This document shows, piece by piece, positions 18,210 through 27,098 of a stretch of 42,758 nt of DNA (the first letter of the stretch is position 1; the number at the start of each line of letters is the position of its first letter). The notes beneath the pieces were generated by a model that worked only from the letters and a program-made list of their open reading frames with translations, was not told the DNA's origin and made no database searches. Location: NCBI RefSeq assembly GCF_000346295.1, contig NZ_ANOG01000261.1, positions 1 to 42,758 on the forward strand. The letters run 5' to 3'. The translations under genes were made by a program, and so were the position numbers. Source of the DNA: Rhodopirellula maiorica SM1. Its GTDB lineage: Bacteria; Planctomycetota; Planctomycetia; Pirellulales; Pirellulaceae.

Positions 18210-18968
18210 CTATCGCCCGTGCTTCAACCGATCTCCCAATGCGTCGGACAATTCCGCCACCGCGTAAATCTTGTTCGCAGTGCTCTCGCGGTCGTAATCG
18301 ACACGCCGGTAGGTCACCGTTTTCGCCTCGCTATCTAGGATCGCGTAACACGCTCGGTTGTCCTCGTCGCGTGGTTGGCCGACACTGCCCACGTTGACCA
18401 ACGCTTTGTTCGGGCCGATGTGGTAAACGTGCTCGCATTCGTCGGGCGAAATGAACTCGCATTCGGTCGTAAAGACGCCTGGCAGATGGGTGTGCCCCAT
18501 AAAACAGACGTGTTCGATCTTGGCGAACAGCATCTCCATTTTGCGTTGGTTGAAGATGTCTTCCGGAAAAACATATTCGTTGGTGGGGTCGCGGGGCGAT
18601 CCATGGACAAAGCGAAATTCGCCCTCATCGATTTGTCGCGGCAATTCGCCCAAAAAGTCCCATCGCGTGTTGATCTGCTGAGCCGAACCAGGGCCGTTGT
18701 CCAATTGGTCTCGCGTCCAATAGATCGCCTGCAGTGCCATCGGGTTAAAACCCTCGGGATCAAATAATGCCGCCTGATCGTGATTGCCAAGGATCGTCGA
18801 GTGACAGCTCTTCATGACGAGATCGAGACATTCGCAGGGATTGGGGCCGTAGCCGATGATATCGCCAAGACAGTAAATCTCGTCGACAGGAATCGTCTTG
18901 ATATCAGCCAACACTGCGTTCAGTGCTTCAAGATTTCCGTGAATGTCACTGATCAACGCGCGTTTCAC
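18210..18968 (-). CDS. Metallophosphoesterase (calcineurin-like)
   Basis: The protein has 252 residues and starts with GTG. It carries the complete di-metal set: SDIHGN (D-x-H), GDIIGYGPNP, GNHDQAALFDPEGF, FVHGSPRDP and GHTHLPG. This composition is that of small cytosolic phosphodiesterases/phosphatases of the YfcE/ApaH-like group; the substrate cannot be fixed. It lies 98 bp upstream of its frameshifted paralogue on the same strand, so the two arose by tandem duplication and may be co-transcribed. Confidence 0.9.
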   Translation of the reverse strand: MKRALISDIHGNLEALNAVLADIKTIPVDEIYCLGDIIGYGPNPCECLDLVMKSCHSTILGNHDQAALFDPEGFNPMALQAIYWTRDQLDNGPGSAQQINTRWDFLGELPRQIDEGEFRFVHGSPRDPTNEYVFPEDIFNQRKMEMLFAKIEHVCFMGHTHLPGVFTTECEFISPDECEHVYHIGPNKALVNVGSVGQPRDEDNRACYAILDSEAKTVTYRRVDYDRESTANKIYAVAELSDALGDRLKHGR

Positions 18969-19337
18969 TAAATGACTCGGTGGTGGAAAGCAATGGAATT
19001 GGAAAGACGCTTGAGTGGACGAAAATTCAGTGATTCAAGATCTCGCCGCGGAGATCGGATCACCCTTCCTCTCACATTCGCCCCTTTGTGCAACAATTGG
19101 GATGCGAAGGCCAAGCCCGAAGTGTAGTTTAATGCGTTTTTTTGGGCAATCCCATCAAATTTGCTTCTCGCGAATTTTCCTCGCCTCGAAGCCGTTCGGT
19201 CCGGCATTATCAAGTTTACCGAATCGGCTACATTGTGGGGATGATAGGCTTTGATGCGGCATGCGATTGCGTCGATCGCTGCTTCCGATTTGCCCATTAT
19301 CCGCAATCTCACTCGCTTCTCGAACGTATCGCAACCC

Positions 19338-20081
19338 ATGACAGCTGGAAATCCTCGTGAATTGCCGATTCAATTGGCTATCGAAACCACGGGGCGGACC
19401 GGCTCGGCAGTCTTAATGTGCGGCGACCGTGTGTTGCGAAATGGTCAAATGGGTGAGCAAATACGCACGGCAGCAGCCATCGGCCCCTGTCTCGACGAAA
19501 TGCTGGCGTGGTGCCGCAGCGAGAAAAAAACGATCGATTTTATTTCCGCTGCTGCTGGGCCCGGCTCCTTTACCGGGCTTCGCATCGGGGTCACGGCGGC
19601 AAAGATGTTCAGTTATGCGTTGGATTTGCCATTGGTGGCGGTCGATTCGTTGGCGTCGGTAGCGGCGGTCGTGTTTTCTGAAAACCCCGATCTGCAGACG
19701 CTACGGGTCGGTTTGGATGCCTATCGAGGCCAAGTCTTCACCGGACACTTCCGTCGTGATCAGGTTTTACCACCGCTCGGCAAGATCCCCGCCTTATGGA
19801 CCCCCTTGCCGCCGGCGGTCGAAATCGTCAGTGGCGACGAGTGGGCATCTATCCTGGCGTCGGCGCAGCAATCGCAAGAAGCCGTTGCCGGAGACGTCAA
19901 GCCGTTTGCAAAGTTCACTGGGCCGTTATTGCCTCGCTCGGCAGCCGACGCGTTCGGAGTGGGATTGGTCGCACTTCGAGCCGCCGAACAGTCGATCTTT
20001 ACCGACCCAATGGCCTTGGTGCCCCGCTACCTCCGGCCCAGTGCCGCTGAAGAAAAGGCGGAGACCCAGGTAAAAGGTTGA
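19338..20081 (+). CDS. tsaB: tRNA threonylcarbamoyladenosine synthesis protein TsaB
   Basis: TsaB is the catalytically silent ASKHA-fold partner of TsaD in making t6A37 on ANN-reading tRNAs. The N-terminal LAIETTGRTGSAVLMCGD and the strongly conserved AAGPGSFTGLRIGVTAAKMFSYAL identify it. At 247 residues it is near normal length. I chose ATG 19338, directly before the conserved first strand; an in-frame ATG at 19251 adds 29 unmatched residues. A 17-bp tandem duplication overlaps its stop codon. No other tsa genes are in the window. Confidence 0.92.
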   Translation: MTAGNPRELPIQLAIETTGRTGSAVLMCGDRVLRNGQMGEQIRTAAAIGPCLDEMLAWCRSEKKTIDFISAAAGPGSFTGLRIGVTAAKMFSYALDLPLVAVDSLASVAAVVFSENPDLQTLRVGLDAYRGQVFTGHFRRDQVLPPLGKIPALWTPLPPAVEIVSGDEWASILASAQQSQEAVAGDVKPFAKFTGPLLPRSAADAFGVGLVALRAAEQSIFTDPMALVPRYLRPSAAEEKAETQVKG

Positions 20082-20097
20082 CCCAGGGAAAAGGTTG
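20064..20097. repeat. 17-bp tandem duplication over the tsaB stop
   Basis: The unit acccaggtaaaaggttg is followed by acccagggaaaaggttg (one mismatch). The tsaB TGA lies at the junction. Confidence 0.85.
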
Positions 20098-20251
20098 ACG
20101 TCAGCGGCGGGGTGCTAAGCCGGCGATCTCGGCTGGCACAGTTAGGGGGGCAATTTTCTCTATTGCGTTGCCAGCGGGATCCTGCCTAATCTCCAAAACG
20201 ACCTTCATAGTCTGAACCCAACCGTTTCCCATCCTGAGATGATGAATTGCC

Positions 20252-20908
20252 ATGGAAGGCTACTCTAAATCGTTCGAGCGATCCTGTCTTTTACGGATTG
20301 CAACGACCCTGTTTGTCGTGCTCAGCTGCGGCTCGAGTGCGACGCTTTCGGCGGCTGAGGCTCAATGGATTTGGGCGGCCAACACCACCATCGACACCCC
20401 GATTGCGGTCGGTGAGACGTGCTTGTTTCGCAAACCACTGAACTTAAAAGTTCCCGCCAAGGGCCAGATCGAGATCGCCGCGGATGACGAGTACGACCTG
20501 TACGTCAACGGGCGCAAAATCGGCAGCGGTCAATCCGCACGCCAGATTGATGAGTATGACATCACCGACCATTTAGAAGTCGGTCGCAACATCATCGCGA
20601 TTCGTGTCGTCAACACGCATGGCGACAAAGCGGCCTTGGCGGCTCGCGTGTCCGTTTTGCCGGACGGCACCGACAAGTGGTATACCTTCAGCAGCGATGC
20701 ATCTTGGCGAACCAGCAGCGAAGAAGTGGCCACTTGGGAAACCGTTTTGCATAACGACCGATTGTGGGGCAACGCATCCTCGTTTGGTGAACTTGGCCGA
20801 TACCGTGCCTTGGGATCAAGACGAAGATGTTCAGGTCGCCGAACAAACCGATCAACGCGAACGGTTTCAAATCCAACGTGGCTTTGGCGTCCAACGCGTT
20901 TTGGATGA
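20252..20908 (+). pseudogene. N-terminal part of a frameshifted exported HEAT/cytochrome protein
   Basis: The frame begins MEGYSKSFERSCLLRIATTL with a signal peptide, then a beta-sandwich domain (QWIWAANTTIDTP, YDLYVNGRKIGSGQSARQID, NIIAIRVVNTHGDKAALAAR). This looks like the carbohydrate-binding-type N-terminal domain seen in some planctomycete and glycosidase proteins. Meaningful coding stops near 20796, where an extra G in cttggccg shifts the frame. Dropping one G gives SSFGELADTVPWDQDED, joining smoothly to the next frame. The 37 residues after that are out-of-frame noise. The original gene spans 20252-24074. Confidence 0.8.
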
Positions 20909-23900
20909 CGAACAAGTCGGATCCGTGATCGCGATGACCTTTAACGAGTTTGGTCATATCATTGTTTCGCAAGAAAACGGACCTCTGCTGCTCGTCTTTG
21001 ATCGCGATGAAGACGGGGTTCCCGAGTTCGTGCGGACTTATTGTGACAAGGTCAAATCATGTCAGGGAATCCTGGCACTCAACGGCGAAGTTTTTGTCAC
21101 CGGGGATGGCCCCGACGGACATGCGCTTTATCGACTAACCGATGTGGACCGCAATGGTTCATTGGAAAAAGTCCGTGCGATTGTCAAATTCAAAGGATCC
21201 GCCGGAGAACACGGTGCCCACGGATTGCAGCTCGGTCCCGATGGAATGATCTACGTTTCTTTGGGCAGCCACACGCATGCGATTGGCAAAACGGGGCCTG
21301 GTGAAACGTACAACGATACTTACGAAGGCGACATTCTGCCACGCTACGAAGACCCCAGCGGTCATGCCGTCGGCGTCAAGGCACCCGGCGGAACCATCAT
21401 TCGTACCAATATCGATGGTTCGATCGTCGAACGTGTCGCTGGCGGAACTCGCAATGTTTACGACTTGGCCTTTCACTCCTCAGGCCACATGTTTGTTCAT
21501 GATTCGGACATGGAAGCTGACATCGGTACGGCTTGGTACCGTCCGACGGCGCTGTTTGATGTAACCGAAGGCGCGGAATTCGGCTGGCGTACGGGATGGG
21601 CGAAATGGCCCGAACACTTCGTCGACCGATTGCCCAATTTGTTGGACACTGGACGAGGCAGCCCGACCGGAGCGATCAGCTACGAACACTACATGTATCC
21701 GGTCCGTTATCAAAACACATTGTTCCTGGCGGATTGGTCCGAAGGCCGGATTTTGAATGTGCGGCTTAAAAAACGCGGCTCCGGCTTTATCGCCGATAGC
21801 GAGGTGTTCCTCAAAGGCCAACCGCTGAACGTGACCGATTTGGATGTCGGACCCGACGGTGGGCTGTATTTCAGCACTGGCGGCCGTGGCACCTCGGGCG
21901 GCGTGTACCGAGTCGTCTACAAAGGCCAGATTCCTGAACGCATGAAGCATCTCGGCAGCGGGATTGCCGCCGCCGTGCGACAACCTCAGATCGGATCGGC
22001 ATGGGCGCGTCAAGAAATCGCGTCGATCAAACGCGAACTGGGCAGCGAATGGGGACAATTGGTCGCCGGAGTTGCCTACAGCGACGACAACCCGCCGCAC
22101 TATCGTGTGCGTGCACTCGATTTGATGGAACTGTTTGGTCCCGTTCCCAACGAAGAACTGATAATGGAACTGAGTCGTTCTCCTAATGAAGCGGTGCGTG
22201 CTCGTGCCGCCGCAGTGATGGGAATGCACCCGAGTGCCAAAACCGGCCCACGGCTTAGCGAGATGTTGAGCGATCCCGATCCAGGCGTCCAGCGAGCGGT
22301 GTGCGAAGCCATGCTGCGTAGCGACAAAATGCCTGAAACGGTCGATCCCATTTTTGAATTGCTGGCGTCGGATGATCGCACTTTAGCGTTCACCGCACGT
22401 CGCGTGCTCGAACAAATGCATTTAGGACTGTGGCGTGACGAAGTGCTCGCCAACGACGATACGCGAATTTCGGTGCTTGGCATGTTGGCGTTGATCAACG
22501 CCGATCCGACCGAAGCGAATGCCATCGAGGTGTTGGCACGGATTAGCGAAATGATGACCGGATTTTTGAGTGATGCCGATTTCGCCGATGCACTACGTGT
22601 CGCCGAAGTGGCACTGCACCGTGGGAAAGTTCCCCCCGCAAAGGTCACGGCGTTCCGCGACCAGATTGCCGAAGAATTCCCGGCGGGCGACAACCGGATG
22701 AATCACTCGCTGATTCGTTTGGCCAGCTACTTAGAGGCAGAACAAGTTGCCGATCGCGCGTTGGCATTTATTGAATCCGATGCGCCCAACGAAGACCGTT
22801 CGTTGGTGGCGATGTGTCTGCAATTTTTGGCAAAGAATTGGGATGCCGAGCAACGCTTCCGAATTTTGAAGTATTACGAGAACGCCGCTGGCCAAGCGAC
22901 CGCCGGGTCATTGTCGATGTATCTGGCAAACGTGACCAAAGATTTCGCTCAATCGCTGTCGGATGAAGACGTCGCGGCGATTTTGGAACAGGGCAGCGTT
23001 TGGCGCAACGCCGCGCTCGCTGCTATCTTCAAATTGCCTCGCCCGATCGACAAAGACACCGCGAACACGTTGATCGAACTTGATCGCAAACTCGTTCAAG
23101 AGCCTCAGCACGGGGACGTCGAGCGGCGGCTTCGAACCGGCATCACCGCGATGTTGGCGACCTGCAAAGACCAAAGTGCGGGTGACTACCTGCGATCGGT
23201 TTGGCGGAGCGAACCCGATCGACGCAGCGTGGTTGCAATGGCGCTTGCCCAAGATCCTGACGGCGAAAACTGGGACTACCTCGTTCGCAGCTTAAACATC
23301 TTGGACGATCAAACCTCAGGCGATGTTCTCTCGGCCCTCAAATCGGTGGCTATTGCGACCGATGACCCGATGGCGCTTCGTCAATTGATCCTGTTGGGAG
23401 TTCGTGCCCAAGAGAATGGACAAGGATTCGAACCCGTCGAGCAACTGCTTGAACATTGGACCGGGATGCAGCGACCCGAAGGAGCGAAGATGTCGATGGC
23501 TCCTTGGCAAAAATGGTTCGCCAAGACTTATCCCGATCGCCCCGAGGCTGTGTTGCCCAATGCCGATGATTCACGCTGGGATCTCGACCAACTGTTGACG
23601 TACTTGGAAAGCGATACGGGCAGCTTTGGCGATTCGGCCCACGGCCGCGAAGTGTTCGTCAAGAGCCGGTGTGATCAATGTCATCGCCAAGGCAGTACCG
23701 GCAAAGCGATTGGCCCCGACCTGACCTCGGTCGCTCGGCGGTTTACCAAGCGAGAGATTTTGGAATCGATTTTGTATCCGGCTCATATTGTCAGTGACCA
23801 ATACGCCAGCAAGAAGGTGTTGACACTGGACGGCAAGATCCTTGTCGGCTTGGTGACCACGCAAAGCGACGGGACGCTGTTGGTGCGTGACAGCAACAAT

Positions 23901-24074
23901 CGAATCTCGAGTGTCGAAGAGTCTCAGGTTGATCAGATCTTGCCAAGCACTAGCAGCATCATGCCTAGTGGTTTGCTGGACGATCTAAGTCTGAAAGAGA
24001 TTGGTGATTTGATGAGTTACATGGGAGTGATCCCCGAGCTCGAAATCGCCAGCAAAGAAGACAATCTTCGCTAG
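20604..24074 (+). CDS. HEAT-repeat, PVC-type haem-binding protein (main part, 5' frameshift)
   Basis: Real coding in this frame begins near 20797, after the frameshift; the first 60 or so codons overlap the other frame and are not credible. A possible GTG restart is at 20787. The order is a Pirellula/Verrucomicrobium-type beta-propeller region (VGSVIAMTFNEFGHIIVSQE, GLQLGPDGMIYVSLG, AGGTRNVYDLAFHSSGHMFVHD), many HEAT-like helical repeats over about 500 residues, then a C-terminal c-type haem domain with CDQCH and the conserved GKAIGPDLTSVARR. This architecture is widespread and expanded in planctomycetes, is exported, and is thought to serve periplasmic redox or sugar breakdown; the exact substrate is unknown. 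A terminator follows 60 bp after the stop. Confidence 0.85.
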   Translation: MSSTRMATKRPWRLACPFCRTAPTSGIPSAAMHLGEPAAKKWPLGKPFCITTDCGATHPRLVNLADTVPWDQDEDVQVAEQTDQRERFQIQRGFGVQRVLDDEQVGSVIAMTFNEFGHIIVSQENGPLLLVFDRDEDGVPEFVRTYCDKVKSCQGILALNGEVFVTGDGPDGHALYRLTDVDRNGSLEKVRAIVKFKGSAGEHGAHGLQLGPDGMIYVSLGSHTHAIGKTGPGETYNDTYEGDILPRYEDPSGHAVGVKAPGGTIIRTNIDGSIVERVAGGTRNVYDLAFHSSGHMFVHDSDMEADIGTAWYRPTALFDVTEGAEFGWRTGWAKWPEHFVDRLPNLLDTGRGSPTGAISYEHYMYPVRYQNTLFLADWSEGRILNVRLKKRGSGFIADSEVFLKGQPLNVTDLDVGPDGGLYFSTGGRGTSGGVYRVVYKGQIPERMKHLGSGIAAAVRQPQIGSAWARQEIASIKRELGSEWGQLVAGVAYSDDNPPHYRVRALDLMELFGPVPNEELIMELSRSPNEAVRARAAAVMGMHPSAKTGPRLSEMLSDPDPGVQRAVCEAMLRSDKMPETVDPIFELLASDDRTLAFTARRVLEQMHLGLWRDEVLANDDTRISVLGMLALINADPTEANAIEVLARISEMMTGFLSDADFADALRVAEVALHRGKVPPAKVTAFRDQIAEEFPAGDNRMNHSLIRLASYLEAEQVADRALAFIESDAPNEDRSLVAMCLQFLAKNWDAEQRFRILKYYENAAGQATAGSLSMYLANVTKDFAQSLSDEDVAAILEQGSVWRNAALAAIFKLPRPIDKDTANTLIELDRKLVQEPQHGDVERRLRTGITAMLATCKDQSAGDYLRSVWRSEPDRRSVVAMALAQDPDGENWDYLVRSLNILDDQTSGDVLSALKSVAIATDDPMALRQLILLGVRAQENGQGFEPVEQLLEHWTGMQRPEGAKMSMAPWQKWFAKTYPDRPEAVLPNADDSRWDLDQLLTYLESDTGSFGDSAHGREVFVKSRCDQCHRQGSTGKAIGPDLTSVARRFTKREILESILYPAHIVSDQYASKKVLTLDGKILVGLVTTQSDGTLLVRDSNNRISSVEESQVDQILPSTSSIMPSGLLDDLSLKEIGDLMSYMGVIPELEIASKEDNLR

Positions 24075-24135
24075 CAGGTTTCATCGACACGTATCGAGGT
24101 AGCGAAACTCGCCAAGAGTTTCGGCCCAATTACTT

Positions 24136-24168
24136 AATCGCCGAAAGTTACTTTCGGCGATTTTTTTT
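24136..24168 (+). terminator. Rho-independent terminator
   Basis: A perfect 12-bp stem (24136-24147 with 24151-24162) with a 3-base loop is followed by a run of T to 24168. It lies about 60 bp after the HEAT/cytochrome gene stop. Confidence 0.9.
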
Positions 24169-24275
24169 CCCGACAAATCCCAACCCGACGCGTCAGCGAG
24201 GGACCGAATCATGATCGGGATTCCATCGCTTACGCGTTTCGATGTTCTTCTTCGGGCCAAAGGCCCAGCGATTTG

Positions 24276-24436
24276 CCTAGCCTGGCCCAACGGGCCAGGT
24301 TTTCGATGCAAAGAAACCCAAGGGCCAAAGGCCCGGCCATTTTCTAGCCGCCCTCATTATGTTCCAGCAAACGGCCGGGCCGTTGGCCCTTCCATTCATT
24401 GGTTTTCTTGGTCCCAGCCCGTTGGGCTGGGCTAGG
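24276..24436. repeat. 161-bp extended palindromic repeat
   Basis: The outer arms cctagcc (24276-24282) and ggctagg (24430-24436) enclose further paired blocks. The clearest is 24320-24338 with 24373-24391, 19 bp with one mismatch. Several small GGGCC-type hairpins are nested inside, and similar GGGCCAAAGGCCC units flank it (24254-24266). It has no coding capacity. It fills the 24169-24496 gap between convergent genes; the remainder of that gap shows nothing else. Confidence 0.8.
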
Positions 24437-24496
24437 TAAACGTCCGGGGCTTTGCCCCTAAATACAAACGCGCAGCTTCAAAAGGCGTGTCCGATT

Positions 24497-25717
24497 CTAA
24501 TTCTGCTGTAACGCGCGGACCCGGCGGCGATAATCATCGGCTTTGGCAAAATCGATGACGTTGTCAGGAATGGGGGCAAACGCGGGCAGATTCATCGACA
24601 AACAATGCAGTTCGCCCTGCAATTCTTTTAGACTGCTCATGTCAACCGTTTTGATCGTGTGTTTCGGCAGCAAGCGAGCGTAAGTGGCGCGTGCGGCGGC
24701 TACCATCTCTGGCGGATCACTGTCAAACGTGGGAACCAGCACCAAGTTGTTGGCAAGGATCACGTTCGTGTACGCACTCCATGACGTTCCGTTTCGTGGC
24801 GGGATGTCGATGCGTATCACTTGCATCGGTTGCCCGTCCACTCGCACGCGTTGCAAGCGGGCAGCGTTGCGTTCCAGGATCGCTGCATTGATCGGATCCA
24901 ATCGCGGGTCGACTCGAGCGACCACGACTTGATTCGGCGATAGAAAGGTGGCGAACATGTCGACATGTCCTGTCGCTTCGTGTTGCAAAGGTTCCAGTAC
25001 CACCAATTCGGTCAGATTGCAGTGCTTGGTAAACTCGTCAATCACCATTTTTCGGCGTTCTACTTCTGGGTCCAGACCAGGCCATGGTTTGGGAAAGCTG
25101 ATGCGGTTGTCTTCAAAGATCCGCTGCGTGGTTAATGCTAACCGGCGGCCATTGCTGAGCAGGTTTCCACCTTGGATGGTCCATGGAACCGACACCAATT
25201 TTGATCCGGTGCGGTCGGCCCAGACAATCGGCAATGCATCGTCTTTGGGGCGAGCGCCCTCGTAGTAGAAATCGATTGCTTCGGTACCCTGTTCGCCTTC
25301 GGCCAACAACGGACCAAAGTCACGCATCCAAATCGTGTTTAAGTCAAATTCACAAAAGTAGACGTGATCCGTGGGAACGTGTCCGTTGTCAATCCAATCG
25401 ACCGCGTCAACAAGCTGTTGCGGGTTGTTACAAAGAATTAGCAGGTTGGTATGACCCGCCGTCGTTTCGACAATCTGTTGCAGTGTCGCGGCATGATGCG
25501 ATTGCCAATCGCTAACGCTCAGCACGAGAGCACGCTGCGATTCAAACTCACCGGCTAATCGTGGATAAGGACGATGGAGGTTGGCTTTGCCAGCCTCCAC
25601 CGCCATTTGAGCAAGCATTGTGGGAGAGAAACTCTGAGCCAACCCCGGTTCGTTTGCAACCGCAAACGCCGTGGCTAACACGGCCCCAACCGCGAACCGC
25701 AACAATGACTTGACCAT
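24497..25717 (-). CDS. Exported agmatine-deiminase/PPAD-family protein
   Basis: The protein has 406 residues. An N-terminal signal peptide (MVKSLLRFAVGAVLATAFAV, then cleavage near GLAQS) marks export. The guanidine-group-modifying fold is shown by WMRDFGP at 130-136, GGNLLSN, ATGHVDMFATF with H251 and D253, and ELHCLSMNLP with the probable catalytic Cys C372. These match the agmatine deiminase and Porphyromonas peptidylarginine deiminase family, which hydrolyse guanidino groups to ureido groups plus ammonia. Agmatine deiminases are normally cytosolic; an exported one suggests a periplasmic substrate such as agmatine or peptidyl-arginine. It stands alone on the minus strand. Confidence 0.85.
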   Translation of the reverse strand: MVKSLLRFAVGAVLATAFAVANEPGLAQSFSPTMLAQMAVEAGKANLHRPYPRLAGEFESQRALVLSVSDWQSHHAATLQQIVETTAGHTNLLILCNNPQQLVDAVDWIDNGHVPTDHVYFCEFDLNTIWMRDFGPLLAEGEQGTEAIDFYYEGARPKDDALPIVWADRTGSKLVSVPWTIQGGNLLSNGRRLALTTQRIFEDNRISFPKPWPGLDPEVERRKMVIDEFTKHCNLTELVVLEPLQHEATGHVDMFATFLSPNQVVVARVDPRLDPINAAILERNAARLQRVRVDGQPMQVIRIDIPPRNGTSWSAYTNVILANNLVLVPTFDSDPPEMVAAARATYARLLPKHTIKTVDMSSLKELQGELHCLSMNLPAFAPIPDNVIDFAKADDYRRRVRALQQN

Positions 25718-26230
25718 AAATCTCGGTGCTCATCTCAGTGCCATTGAAGACCCCTGGCGTGTTAGGGTCGTACCGTATTTTTCCATCGGACCGTAGCGAC
25801 AGCGGGTTTTCGAGCATGCCGGCACGCTCTGCAAACACCATTGTCCAGGGCATCGATGTCACCATCGACTTGCCAGTGCATGGCGACGATCCGTTTGGAA
25901 TTGTAATTGCCACCAACAACACGGCTATCGGGCAAGGACAAAGAAATGCAGAAATGGGATAGGTCGAGCTCCAATCTGTTGCCTGCTTCGCAAACAGGGG
26001 AACAAACGTTCCATGGTCGCGTTTAGGTTTGTCATTGTCGCCCGCGGTTGATGCTGTGGCATAGGATTGACGATGCAGGGACGATGGCGAACACGCCGTT
26101 TGTGGAATTTTGTTGCAATCGGGTGAACGCAGCGATAGATTCATCGCAGGCTTGTCGCGGCGGTGAACGGTCGCTGAACGCGATTGGCCTCTTTCGATCC
26201 ACCTTATCAGATTTAATAAGGAGCAAACGC
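25718..26230. other. Intergenic region without credible gene
   Basis: This 513-bp stretch lies between divergent genes. Short frames on both strands cross it, but none has a family motif or binding site. It presumably holds promoters for both neighbours. The strong ribosome-binding site AAGGAG at 26218-26223 belongs to the following gene. Confidence 0.45.
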
Positions 26231-26644
26231 GTGAATAATGAATACACGGCGCGATCGTTGCGCTGGTTCGAAGAGGTTTGGAATCAGCGACGGACTGAAA
26301 CGATCGACGAATTTTTGACCGAAGACAGTATTGCGGAAACCGACAATGGTGTGCTTCGCGGCCCGGACGAGTTCAAGCAACAGGTGCATGCACCGATGCT
26401 TGACGCGTTTCCTGATCTGCATGTAGACGTGGAAGGCACGGTTACCGAAGACGACAGTGTGGTGATCCGCTGGATAGCCACCGGCACGCACCAAGGCGAT
26501 GGCCTTGGCATCAAGGCGACCGGACGCCCCGTTCAGTTTCGCGGAGTCACATGGCACCGGTTCAAGAATGACAAACTGATCGGAGGCGGAGACTATTGGA
26601 GTCAAGACAGTCTGCGAAGACAATTGCAAGACACCCGTCAGTAG
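26231..26644 (+). CDS. SnoaL-like (ester cyclase/NTF2-fold) protein
   Basis: The protein has 137 residues. The sequence RSLRWFEEVWNQRRTETIDE, then RGPDEFKQQVHAPMLDAFPDLHVDVEG and DDSVVIRWIATGTHQGD, FRGVTWHRFKNDKLIGGGDYW is the cone-shaped NTF2/SnoaL pattern. Members include polyketide cyclases and small isomerase-like enzymes; many have no known substrate. I chose GTG 26231 because AAGGAG lies 7 nt upstream. The frame opens at 26048, but the earlier part has no similarity. The size fits the family well. Confidence 0.85.
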   Translation: MNNEYTARSLRWFEEVWNQRRTETIDEFLTEDSIAETDNGVLRGPDEFKQQVHAPMLDAFPDLHVDVEGTVTEDDSVVIRWIATGTHQGDGLGIKATGRPVQFRGVTWHRFKNDKLIGGGDYWSQDSLRRQLQDTRQ

Positions 26645-26824
26645 TCGTGGTTTGCACCGGAGTCGAGTTTTGTCTAGACGTTATCTCTCAATTTGGCGAA
26701 GCGAGAATGATCGACTGGGGATGCTGCCGCAAACTCGGTGCACTCGCCATCACGGCGGATCACGGTATACTGGAAGTTCGCTTTGCATGTACTTTTCCCA
26801 ACGTTCCATCTCCAAGGAAATCCC

Positions 26825-26998
26825 ATGAACCGACTTACTGTCACCCTGTTTGCCGCGTTGTTCTCGTTCTGCGTGCTGCCTGGATGCGGCGATTCGGCGC
26901 CCACCAATGTCGCCGAGGATGCGGATGCGGCCGCGATCGCTGAATACGAAGCCGCGGTTGCCGCCGAAAGCGCCGCGATGAACGAGAGCGAGCAATAG
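26825..26998 (+). CDS. Small lipoprotein, 57 residues
   Basis: ATG 26825 follows AAGGAAA at a good distance. The signal peptide MNRLTVTLFAALFSFCVLPG ends in a lipobox LPGC, so the Cys is probably lipidated. The mature part is about 37 residues, acidic and alanine-rich (NVAEDADAAAIAEYEAAVAA), probably one helix. No function is recognised. A strong terminator follows directly, so it is its own transcript end. Such tiny Ala/Glu lipoproteins are common in planctomycetes and often missed. Confidence 0.7.
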   Translation: MNRLTVTLFAALFSFCVLPGCGDSAPTNVAEDADAAAIAEYEAAVAAESAAMNESEQ

Positions 26999-27024
26999 GG
27001 AAAAACGAAGCCCATGAAAAACGA

Positions 27025-27060
27025 AAAACCCCAGGCATTTTCATGCCTGGGGTTTTATTG
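27025..27060. terminator. Bidirectional terminator
   Basis: A perfect 14-bp stem (27025-27038 with 27043-27056) has a 4-base loop and A/T runs on both sides. It serves the small lipoprotein gene on the plus strand and the DUF1559 gene ending at 27099 on the minus strand. Confidence 0.88.
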
Positions 27061-27098
27061 TTGATACGACTAATGTCGAGGAGCGTTTTTGGGGAAGC

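Noticed and set aside
25548-26144. Minus-strand frame of 198 codons crossing the intergenic gap
   Set aside because: It overlaps the start of the deiminase gene in another frame and has no binding site. The segment RSDGKIRYDPNTPGVFNGT looked protein-like but I could not tie it to any family.
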